From assembly GCA_025529335.1 (NCBI GenBank), contig JAMYHX010000087.1, positions 1 through 64,000 on the forward strand: a DNA stretch of 64,000 nucleotides, given 5' to 3'. Every line of letters begins with the position of its first letter. The stretch's first letter is position 1. The notes under the pieces were generated by a model. That model saw only the letters and a list, made by a program, of their open reading frames with translations. It ran no database searches and was not told the origin of the DNA. The position numbers and the translations under genes were made by a program. Of this stretch, positions 11,061 to 20,501 are shown in pieces. This DNA comes from Rhizopus sp. PT2906. Lineage: Eukaryota > Mucoromycota > Mucoromycetes > Mucorales > Rhizopodaceae.

Positions 11061-13965
11061 ATGCCAAAGGATATCCGCTTTGATGGACGAGTTGCTATCG
11101 TCACTGGTGCTGGTGGAGGTTAGTTTAAGCTACGATTAAATATATATGTGTATTGTTTACCTTGTTTTATTTAGGCATCGGTAAGGCTTACGCCCTGTTC
11201 TTTGCCAACCGTGGTGCTAGTGTCGTCGTTAATGACCTCGGTGCCTCTCACACAGGCGACGGCTCAAATACGAGAGCTGCTGATGTCGTTGTTGAAGAAA
11301 TCTTGAAGAATGGCGGTAAAGCAGTTGCTAATTACAACTCTGTCGAAGACGGTGCCAAAATTGTCGAAACTGCCATGAAGGCCTTTGGACGCGTTGACAT
11401 CATCATTAATAACGCAGGCATTCTCCGTGATAAATCATTTGCAAGAATTACAGACGCTGACTGGGATATCATCCAAGCTGTTCACGTAAAGGGCTCTTAT
11501 GCAGTTACTAAAGCTGCTTGGCCAATCATGAAGAAGCAAAAGTACGGTCGTATTATCATGACTGCCTCTGCTGCTGGTCTCTACGGTAACTTTGGTCAAG
11601 CCAACTATAGTGCTGGTACGTGTGTATGCTTGTGTGTCTACTATTTGCATGACTTTTGTCTAATCTTATTCTTTATAGCTAAACTTGCTCTTGCAAGCTT
11701 CAGTAATTCTTTGGCTAAGGAAGGTGCCAAGGATAACATTCACTGCAACACCATTGCCCCAATGGCCGCTTCTAGAATGTATGTGTTCCCAAAACAAACA
11801 AAAAGAAAATCCCGTTTTTGACTTTTTCACAACATAGGACTGAGACTGTCATGCCCCCAGAAATTCTTGCAGCCCTCAAGCCTGAATATGTTACCCCCGT
11901 TGTTGGCTATCTTTGTCATGAAGAAACCGAAGAAACCGGTGGCATCTTTGAAGTTGGCGGCGGTTTCGTCTCCAAGTTAAGATGGGAACGTTCTCCTGGC
12001 GCTGTCTTCAAGGCTGATGAATCCTTTGACCCCTCTGCTGTTGCAGCCAAGTGGAACGAGATCACTGATTTTGAAAAGAACAACGAATACCCTACCTCAG
12101 TCATGGACACAGACTTTATGGCTCTTCTCGAGCGTGCCAAGCAAGCTCCTCCTAACCCTAAAGGTGAACCCTTAAGATTTGATGGCCAAGTCGCCATTGT
12201 CACTGGTGCCGGTGGTGGCCTCGGTAAGGCTTATGCCTTACTCTTTGCCAAGCTTGGTGCTTCCGTCGTTGTCAACGATCTCGGAGGTTCTACTCATGGT
12301 CAAGGCTCAGACAGCCGTGCTGCTGATCTTGTCGTTGAAGAGATCCGTAAGGCTGGTGGTAAAGCTGTTGCCAACTACGATTCTGTTGAAGAAGGTGAAA
12401 AGGTTGTCGAAACCGCTCTCAAGGCCTTTGGCCGCATTGATATCATCGTCAACAACGCTGGTATTCTTCGTGACAAGTCTTTTGCACGCATGACGGACGA
12501 AGACTGGGATCTTGTCCATAGAGTTCACTTGAGAGGTACATACAAGGTCATCAAGGCTGCATGGCCTTACTTTGTCAAGCAGAAATACGGTCGTATCATC
12601 AATACTGCCTCTGCTGTCGGCTTATACGGTAACTTTGGTCAGACCAACTACAGTGCCGCCAAACTTGGTATCGTCGGTCTCACTCGCACATTGGCCCTTG
12701 AAGGACAAAAGAAGAACATTATCTGCAACGTCATTGCTCCTAATGCTGGTACTCGTATGACAGCCACCGTCATGCCTCCTGAAATGGTTGAAGCATTCAA
12801 GCCCGAGTATGTTGCTCCTCTTGTTGCTTACCTTGGCCACAGCAGCAACGAAGAAACAGGCAACATCTTTGAAGTTGGTAGCGGCTGGATCGCTCAAGTC
12901 CGTTGGCAACGTTCTGGCGGTGTTGGCTTCCCTGCCAACCGTCCATTGACTCCTGAACAAGTTGCTCAAGAATGGCCACGTATCTGTAACTTTGATGATG
13001 GACGTGCCACTAACCCCAACAGCACACAAGAATCCTTCCAAGGCTTCATGGAAAACTTTAGTAATGTTGCTGACGAAGAGCCCAAGAATGAAGGTCTTCA
13101 GATTCCAGACTTTGACGAAGTTTTAGAATTCTCTTATGGTGAAAAGGAAGTCATCTTATATGCCTTGGGTGTTGGTTGCAAGCGCACAGACCTTCAGTAT
13201 GTCTATGAAAACCATGCCGACTTCTCCGTCTTGCCTACCTTTGGTGTCATTCCCTCCTTTAGTGCTATGAACTCGGTGCCTTTTGGAGACTTCCTTCCCA
13301 ACTTTAACCCCATGATGCTCTTACACGGTGAACAATTCTTGGAAGTCAAGAAGCCCATTCCTACTAGCGGTACACTCAAGTCTAAGGCTCGTCTTGTCGA
13401 AGTGTTGGACAAGGGTAAGGGTGCATCCGTTGTGATCGGTGTTACTACAGTTGATGAATCTGGAGAGGTTGTTTTCGAGAATGAATTTACCTTGTTCATC
13501 CGTGGCAGTGGTGGATTTGGTGGAAAGCAAAAAGGTGAAGACAGAGGTGCTGCTACAGCGCCTAATAAGGTTCCTAACCGTAAGCCTGATGCCGTTGTTA
13601 CTGAAAAGACAAATGAAGATCAAGCCGCTCTTTATCGTTTAAGTGGTGACTATAATCCTTTACATATTGATCCTGAAATGTCATCCATTGGTGGTTTTGA
13701 CGTTCCTATTCTTCACGGTCTTTGTTCATTTGGTATCTCTGGTAAACACGTTTTGAAGACATTCGGTAAGAACAACCCTGAATCTTTCAAGAATATCAAG
13801 GCTCGCTTTGCCAAACACGTATTCCCCGGCGAGACACTCGAGACATCGATGTGGAAGGAAGGTAATAAGGTCATTTTCCAAACACGAGTTGTTGAACGTG
13901 ATGTCATTGCTATCACCAATGCTGCTGTTGAACTTCATCCTACTGGACGCGAAAGCAAGTTGTAA
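11061..13965 (+). CDS. FOX2: peroxisomal multifunctional beta-oxidation enzyme
   Basis: Exons 11061-11118, 11175-11615, 11679-11778, 11838-13965, giving 908 residues. Two tandem short-chain dehydrogenase domains (residues about 8-250 and 312-560) each have the nucleotide-binding TGAGGG(I/L)GKAYAL and catalytic YSAAK; the C-terminal third is a MaoC-type hydratase with [14 protein letters not shown] (about residue 805) and HGLCSFG. The enzyme performs the hydratase and 3-hydroxyacyl-CoA dehydrogenase steps of fatty-acid beta-oxidation. It ends in Ser-Lys-Leu, a canonical peroxisome signal. Introns lie only in the first dehydrogenase domain. Codon use is strongly biased (GCC/GTC/AAG-rich) compared with neighbours, suggesting high expression. 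Secure. Confidence 0.97.
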
Positions 13966-14191
13966 ATTTTATCTATTCATCCTTCTCTTTTTTTTTTCTT
14001 AATTATGTGTAATTAAAATTTTGAAAAATAAACCTCTATGTTTCTTTTGTCCAATCGGAAAATATTCACAGCATTACGTTTTTAGTGCAAGGAAGAAAAC
14101 TCAGCCCTTTGATTGTTGGACCCTACTTGGCTAAAGAAAAAAGTTACCCCCAATAACTTTTTCTTTCTTTCTTTGTTTATTATTATATAAA

Positions 14192-14983
14192 ATGACTCAA
14201 ACATTAACATCTAAAGCCTTCATTTTTGATCTTGATGGAACCATTATTGACACTACTCCTCAAGTAGTCAAGTTTTGGACAGATCTTGCTATTCAGAACG
14301 GCTTGGACCCTGAACAGGTAACCAAGAGTGATGATTAATAATCAATAATTCTACTCACACACACACGTCAATAGATCCTTGCTACTTCACATGGAAGACG
14401 AACAATAGAAACCTTGGAACGTTGGATGCCTCATTTAGCTACAAATGAACATGTCATTGAGCTTGAAACTAAACTGGCACAACAAAAGGAAGGCGTATCT
14501 ATCCTTCCTGGTGTTTTGAATCTTTTTGAGGCGATTTCCCCAGATGATTGGACGATTAACACGGCAGGTACACACATGATGGCAACCGCTCGATTATTAC
14601 AATTTGAGATAAAAGCACCTAAAGAAATGGCTACAGGGGATAAAGTAAGTATAACCTTTTCTTTTTGTCATAGTATTCATATTGTTGTTCCTTTTTTTCA
14701 TCTATAGTTAACCTTTGGTAAACCTCATCCAGAAGGGTATCTATTAGCTGCAAAGTTAATCAATAGAGATCCAAAGGACTGTTTGGTATTTGAAGACGCC
14801 CCAGCGGGTGTTAAGGCTGCCATTGCTGCTGGAATGCAGTGTGTAGCATGTACGACTACTCATACTGTCGAGCAATTGAAAGATGCTGGTGCAACAATTA
14901 TTGTTGACTATCTGAGTAATGTTCGTATTGAAAAGCAATCAGATGGTACATATCACACTATTATAAACAATGCCCTTGCCTGA
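14192..14983 (+). CDS. HAD-family phosphatase, glycerol-3-phosphatase-like
   Basis: Exons 14192-14317, 14375-14644, 14708-14983, giving 223 residues. Motif I is FDLDGTIIDTTP near the N-terminus; motif II Thr lies in TINTAGT; the conserved Lys is in GKPHPEGYLLAA; motif III/IV is VFEDAPAGVKAAIAAG. This arrangement fits the fungal Gpp1/Dog2-type group, which dephosphorylates glycerol-3-phosphate or 2-deoxyglucose-6-phosphate; the true substrate cannot be told from sequence. All intron joins keep phase 0. It faces the WD-repeat gene tail to tail with about 60 bases between stops. Confidence 0.88.
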
Positions 14984-15042
14984 ATAAAGAAAGAAATGTA
15001 GAATCATAACCAGTTTTTTCTCTATACATATTTATTCATTTT

Positions 15043-16164
15043 TTATAATTGACCCTGCCAGGCACACAATCGACCATCCTCTCCTCCTGTTAGTATGCTC
15101 TGTGTCGAGTGATTCCAAAAGAGTGAGCGGACAATGTCTGAGTGACCATAATTGCCTGCATTAAGCTGTTGACAGTGCTGCAGTTGTCCCAGATTAACAT
15201 GGAAAAAGTCAACAATGCCCTCGATGCTTCCAGTTATTAAATAGAATCGTCTAGAGATAGGATCATAACTGCAATCGATAGCATAGTCAACCTTGGTTAA
15301 TCCAATACTTCGAATGTCTCCGTAATCGCATATCAAGTCACCTTCAAGCGTATGTAGTGAAAATGTTTCAATGTGCGTCATACAATATAGATACTCTGCT
15401 TCAGGTCCAAAGTACCCAGTTTTGCTTACAGAAGATCCAGAGTTGACTACAGAGATCAATGCTTCCTCTTCGTCGAAATCTGTAACGTCATAATTATTGA
15501 TTAATCCATCTGTTGAACAGGATAAAAATTGAGCGGGTAAAGTTGGATGTGATCTGATCTAATAGATGCAATTAAGAGAGAGAGAGAGGGCAAATACTAT
15601 ATTTACTATCATTACCTCCGTGATATCATCATTATGTGATTCAGTAAAGGTGTGCAATAAAGAAGTGTGTCGAGTATCAAAAAATGCTAAATCAACTGAA
15701 TGATCGTCAAATGAGAGTTCAGTGCCTGCAATGGCCATAGTGTCATTGCAATTAATATCAAATGCGGTCAAAGGCTTTTTATCTATGTGGATACATTTCT
15801 TAGTTTCAATATATATCTTGTTTTTCCCCCTCTCTCTCTTACATTTGAAACATTGCACTGGTCCACTGCTAGTACGCAAATCCCAGCGTTTGAGAGTAGA
15901 ATCCTCGCTTACAGTAAAAAGATACTGATCACTCTTTAACTTCATTTGAGATATTTTGCAATCATGAGATCGTATTGTCTGAGCTAATTGTAAAGTAGCA
16001 AGGTCATAGAGTCGAATAAAATTATCAGAAGCAGACGTGATTGCATATTGACTGTTTGCTGTGACATCAAACACGTATCCATCATTGTATCCAAGTTCAA
16101 TATTTTTGATTAATTGAAAAGGTGGAAGAATGTTTGTACATGTTTGAACGTCAATAGTAGACAT
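15043..16164 (-). CDS. WD-repeat protein, WDR89-like
   Basis: Exons on minus: 16164-15843, 15782-15616, 15558-15043, giving 334 residues. At least five WD-type repeats are visible (for example TSASDNFIRLYDL, TVSEDSTLKRWDL, SCSTDGLINNYDV, and the last GGEDGRLCAWQGQL). The order, with GPVQCF followed by KPLTAFDIN, resembles WDR89, a protein of unclear role. The first intron is exactly 60 bases, so retention would keep the frame and add 20 residues rich in Lys/Arg; I treat it as an intron because its ends are GT and AG and removal restores the spacing of the blades. It starts 66 bases from the divergent COX10 start. Confidence 0.75.
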
Positions 16165-16230
16165 TTTTTTTTAAAAAAAAAAAAATAAGAAAGAAAAGTT
16201 TTTTTATCTTTTTTTTATTTTTTTATAAAT
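16165..16230. promoter_or_regulatory. 66-base divergent promoter between WD-repeat gene and COX10
   Basis: The two start codons point away from each other with only 66 bases between. The segment is almost pure A/T, with a run of T followed by a run of A forming a palindrome and further T-tracts. Both core promoters and leaders must fit here or extend into the opposite coding region. Confidence 0.7.
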
Positions 16231-17373
16231 ATGTTTAGACCCAAGACATGTTTGTTGATTCAACATAATATTTTGAAATTAAAGCATAGTCGAATCATCA
16301 CTACAATAGCAGCAAATTGTAATAATGCTTCTTCCACCCAACTATCGCCTTCTTCAACAGAACAAACAACATACAAAGGAACTAAATTTAAACCCATCAC
16401 ACAAGCTACATTATCAGATTTACCTAAACTGTACAAAGAGTTGTCTAAAGCAAAACTAGCTGGCTTAGTAGCATTAACAACAATGGCGGGCTATGCTATG
16501 GCCCCTGGCGCAATAGACGTATCAGCTTTACTTTGTACAACAGTTGGAACAGGTCTTTGCATTTCTTCTGCAAATGCCATCAATCAATGGATCGAAATTC
16601 CCTATGATGCACAAATGCTGAGAACTAGAAACCGAGTCTTGGGTAGACGCTCTCTAAGTCCCTTACACGCTTTCAATTTTGGTGTACTGTCGGGCACAGC
16701 AGGTGTCACAATACTTGCGACCATGGTGAATCCGTTGACAGCCATATTGGGTGCAAGCAACATCTTTCTATACACCATGATCTATACACCTATGAAACGC
16801 GCTTCAATTGCCAATACATGGGCTGGTGCTGTCGTGGGAGCGATTCCACCCATGATGGGGTGGACAGCTGTCACGAACAATCTTGATATCGGTGCCTGGG
16901 TGCTTAGTGCAATTCTTTATGCGTGGCAATTTCCCCATTTTAATTCCCTGGCCTGGAATCTTCGAGCAGATTATTCAAAAGCAGGCTACCGTATGATGGC
17001 AGTGACAGATCCTAAACTAAATGCACGTGTTTCCCTAAGATATTCATTAGCCATGTTTCCATTATGCTGGACTATGCCTTACTTGGGTATGACCTCTTGG
17101 TTTTTTGCAGCTGATTCAACTATTGTAAATGCAGCATTACTATACGGTGCCTTTAAGTTCTGGCGTAAAAGGTACGTAAATTGTTCAAAAACATAAGCAG
17201 TTCCTCACCCATTTGGATTTATATAAAGTGATGAAAAGAATGCAAGACACCTCTTTTTTGGCAGCACAGTTCATTTACCTATATTACTGGCTTTAATGAT
17301 GGGACATAAAATGTATAATACTAATAATAATGATAATACTATAGAATTACATGAAGGGCAAGATGAAGAATAA
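16231..17373 (+). CDS. COX10: protoheme IX farnesyltransferase
   Basis: Exons 16231-17171, 17229-17373, giving 361 residues. It is a UbiA-family prenyltransferase that converts heme B to heme O in the mitochondrial inner membrane for cytochrome oxidase. The basic, hydroxylated N-terminus is a plausible mitochondrial presequence. The first aspartate-rich site is NAINQWIEIPYDAQMLRTRN with RVLGRRSLSP after it; the second is in DYSKAGYRMMA after WQFPHFNSLAW. About eight hydrophobic segments are present. The short last exon adds GSTVHLPILLALMMGHK and an acidic, Asn-rich tail. Secure. Confidence 0.95.
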
Positions 17374-17423
17374 AAATGCGTTTATTTATACTATTTACAT
17401 AGAAGCATGTATTTACACAAGAA

Positions 17424-18215
17424 TTATCTCGATAACATTTCTATTAGAGTGTCTTCTCCAACTATACTGATGAGTTCCTCAATGGCCTTATATTTCTTTT
17501 GCTCTGCATCTTCTTTTATAGATAATTGTTCAGCCTATATTTTTATTAACTACATGACTAATCTAAACATTTATCTATCCAACTAACCTCAGCTGCTGCA
17601 TCTAGCAGCATTTGTATACCGTTTGATTGAGTTGTATCATATTGAATAGATGTTTGGTCACGATTCTGAAAGAAACAGTTAAAGAAAAGAGGAGAGCACT
17701 TTGATAACTTTTATACATACATCTGAATTATATTCATTCCCCTTGTTAATATAAAACGCGCTATTGGAAGAATAACGGCGAAATCTAGTAGGTGCGTTAG
17801 ATATTGAACATATTAGAGGAAAAATACCTTCGAGAATATCTAATAAATTCATCTTCAATCGTTTTAGCTGGCACACTATAAACTGTTCCTCCATATCGCA
17901 TCACTTCGTCTGCTGTTTCAAACATTACTATTTCGTCATTAAGCTCTACAGCAGCTGAAGATCTTCTATGTTTTGAAGGCTACAAAGAAAGAATTATTAG
18001 TAGAATGTACCATAGCTAATGTCTCATGACTTTACTTGTAAATGTTCATGATGCTGTGGACACATCCAATCCTTTCCAGATATGAGATTGAATGGGGGAC
18101 TCAAACAACTCGTATGCCACAACAACGAACAATAGTTGCATTGAAAGAGTTCTTTTTTTGTTTCTGGTGGTCCCTTTCGACAACGATAACAAATCTCTGG
18201 TTGTGAATCAGACAT
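17424..18215 (-). CDS. PHD-finger protein, Rco1-type finger
   Basis: Exons on minus: 18215-18036, 17979-17828, 17784-17721, 17665-17588, 17534-17424, giving 194 residues. The N-terminus is one PHD finger: CYRC, CNYC, WHTSCLSPPF, W-x-CPQH, with the WH-x-x-CL-PP pattern seen in the second PHD of Rco1/PHF12 chromatin proteins. The remainder has no domain I recognise; it contains a short basic stretch (KHRRSS) and an acidic helical tail. It is much smaller than Rco1, so a separate small chromatin reader is more likely. Five exons are joined by short introns, all in frame. Confidence 0.75.
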
Positions 18216-18489
18216 AAATATAAAAAGAACAAAGAAAAAAAATAAATTGTAAACAAATCGACAATGTATCAGTCTATTAGACAGACAGCATCCAATACAT
18301 GGAGATATCATAGTATTTATAGAGCATTCACTAGCACTTACTTAGTATATTCTATTATTTGTTCCTTTATTTTAAACAAATCTAAAGACAAAGGCCATTA
18401 AAGATGCACTTTACATCTTTCAAAAGAACTACAAGTAACAATGACTCTATACTTTATGGTTACTTTTTTGCTTAAAAAATACGTGTTTA

Positions 18490-18933
18490 TTAAGCGCCTT
18501 TATATTTGTATTTTGTTCTCTCAAGTTCTTTTAATTCATTCTGTACTTGCTTCATTGTGGCGTATACAATGTAATATATGAACAAAATAAATAAGGGTAA
18601 GCACCAGAATATGGTTTCAATCCTACTGCTCTTATATAGTAAGCACATATATGGTCCTATTGCTCCTAGAATACAAGATGCTACGCCCATAGGTAAAGTA
18701 TGATTCAAATTGATTGATAACAGGTCAATTATTCCAAATAAATTAATATTGCATTTGACAAGTAGTGTAAGAAATGCAATAACAATTGACAAAACACTGC
18801 TTGTGGCTGCCATTCGTAAAACTCCAGTAGACCCAAAGGTGCCTGTACCTGGAAGTTTTATGGACCCATCTGATTGAAATAGTAATACACCAATATACCT
18901 AACAGTATTAAACCATGTAAGCAAGTATATCAT
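18490..18933 (-). CDS. small integral membrane protein, unknown
   Basis: Single open frame of 147 residues with about four hydrophobic segments and a charged C-terminal helix (MKQVQNELKELERTKYKY). An in-frame stop lies just upstream of the start. I do not recognise the family. A Gly/Thr-rich loop, LPGTGTFGSTG, follows the first segment. The coherent amphipathic and membrane pattern over the full length makes a real gene likely; additional upstream exons cannot be excluded. Confidence 0.55.
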   Translation of the reverse strand: MIYLLTWFNTVRYIGVLLFQSDGSIKLPGTGTFGSTGVLRMAATSSVLSIVIAFLTLLVKCNINLFGIIDLLSINLNHTLPMGVASCILGAIGPYMCLLYKSSRIETIFWCLPLFILFIYYIVYATMKQVQNELKELERTKYKYKGA

Positions 18934-19708
18934 TCAAATGCATATGTAATACATTAAACAAACGAAACAACTAATAACAAGTAGCCCTTTCTGAAATCTA
19001 ATCATTCAATACTCTTTCTTGTCTCTCTTTCTTTGTTCAAGTTACCAAAATATTCGAGTTTGCTTTGTCATTTTGATTACGAAGATCTTCAATGAGAGTT
19101 TCTTGTTCTTTTTCAACATTAGAAAAAAGGAGCTCTTTATCAATGAGATAATAATTCCCATTTACCTACTTCATCCAAATATTCCACTTCATTCTCTAAA
19201 TGAGCTTTTTCCCTTCTACGAATGTGCGTACCCTCCATTGAAATTACAATTCTTTTGTAAAAGTGTAAGACTACAGCTACTCCGCTTGTAAAGAAAAAAT
19301 GTTTAAGGCAAAAAAATTACATGTTCCTGCAAAGAAACAAATCAGGTGAATATATTATGCAAGTATCATAGACTCAAAGCTCTTTATTTGCCATATACGT
19401 GTAGACGCAGTAAGCACATGTCATGAGGCGCTTTTTAAAGTTAATTGACAAATAATTACCTTTGATACTTGAAATTTTCTGTAAAAAAGTGATTAAACTA
19501 TTACAAATAAAGAGAATTAATAAGAGCACCAATGCTAGCATCGCCTTCTTACTTTTGCAAGAAGCTTAAAGCGTCATGTGAGTAAAGAAAGCGTCTTTTT
19601 GGTGACAAAAAAGAATGATCACGTGGAGATCACACGAAAGTCACGTGATTTTTACGCGACAAATATTTAAAAATATATAAATTCTAGAGTTTAACGTTTC
19701 ACAGCCGA
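18934..19708. other. intergenic between membrane-protein gene and tRNA-Lys
   Basis: No supported coding region. Just before the tRNA it carries two CACGTG hexamers (19620 and 19642) within an inverted repeat of ATCACGTG. Confidence 0.5.
19620..19647. promoter_or_regulatory. paired CACGTG E-boxes
   Basis: Two palindromic CACGTG motifs 22 bases apart, each inside ATCACGTG or its complement, about 60-90 bases upstream of tRNA-Lys. CACGTG is the classical bHLH (Pho4/Cbf1) site. Which gene they serve is unclear. Confidence 0.4.
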
Positions 19709-19781
19709 GCCCGGCTAGCTCAATCGGTAGAGCGTGAGACTCTTAATCTCAAGGTTGGGGGTTCGACCCCCCCGTCGGGCT
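19709..19781 (+). tRNA. tRNA-Lys (anticodon CTT)
   Basis: 73 bases fold as a tRNA: acceptor GCCCGGC pairs with GTCGGGC (one G-T pair); D arm GCTCAATCGGTAGAGC; anticodon stem TGAGA/TCTCA around CTCTTAA with anticodon CTT; T arm GGGGG-TTCGACC-CCCCC. There is no intron. The base at the discriminator position is T, where human tRNA-Lys has G. A and B box promoters are internal. A T-run follows at once as terminator. Confidence 0.95.
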
Positions 19782-19785
19782 AATC

Positions 19786-19790
19786 TTTTT
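19786..19790 (+). terminator. RNA polymerase III terminator of tRNA-Lys
   Basis: TTTTT four bases after the mature tRNA 3' end. Confidence 0.8.
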
Positions 19791-20501
19791 CGAGTTTGAT
19801 TTCGGGTAAACTTTTAAACGCCTATGCCATTTTTGGTATCTGCTAACACTGGTAACATTATATATGCATGCATATACAGGTTTCAATGATTTATCATTTA
19901 TTGTAGCACCAATGACCATAATTAATTCTTTTTGGACTGCGAGATTAAGGTTTGCCCATTTAACGTTTGAACCATAAATGAAATGAAAAAATTCGTGTGA
20001 ACTTGAACGCCCCTAATACAAGTTCTGTAAGATCAACAACTAAACAAAACTTTTATAGACATCATTTTCACAAACCGAAGTATTGTTGACTCTGAAAGAT
20101 ATATTTCTTTTGCAAGTCATCATGACCCTTTATGGTGGTTAACATAAATGACTAAAAAATATTCTACAAGCATATAAACAAATCGACTGATGTCTCTCTG
20201 GGAACCACGTATTTAGACCTCCACTACGCTTTGGTGAAAATACGTGCTCAAGGACTGATCTAATAGGCCTTTAAAAAATGGGATCAGAGACCAAAGGGGA
20301 GTCGCATTTTTTTCTTAAAAAAGCATTTCCAAAGTGTAGTAATGTTTTGCTGTCAGTGTCCAAATAATCATTGATATACTTTCGAATACTCTTTTTTTTT
20401 AAATCTTCTTTCCGTAGCCATACTTTTCTTTCTTTAATAATGCGTCCTGTCTTACATCCTGCAGCGGAAAGGTTGATTCGCAATAAAAACAAAATAAATT
20501 A
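19791..20501. other. intergenic between tRNA-Lys and Fanzor relic
   Basis: AT-rich; no gene I can support. A 73-codon charged frame on minus (20492-20271) has no recognisable similarity. This could contain the left end of the Fanzor-bearing element, but I see no terminal repeat. Confidence 0.4.

Noticed and set aside
12622..13041. 139-codon frame antisense to FOX2
   Set aside because: Shadow of the strongly biased FOX2 codon use on the opposite strand.
19861..19900. TATATGCATGCATATA palindrome
   Set aside because: Short AT-rich palindrome of a kind expected by chance; no second copy or associated gene.
20271..20492. 73-codon charged frame on minus next to the Fanzor relic
   Set aside because: No recognisable family and no leader or splice context; could be part of the element border, but not supportable.
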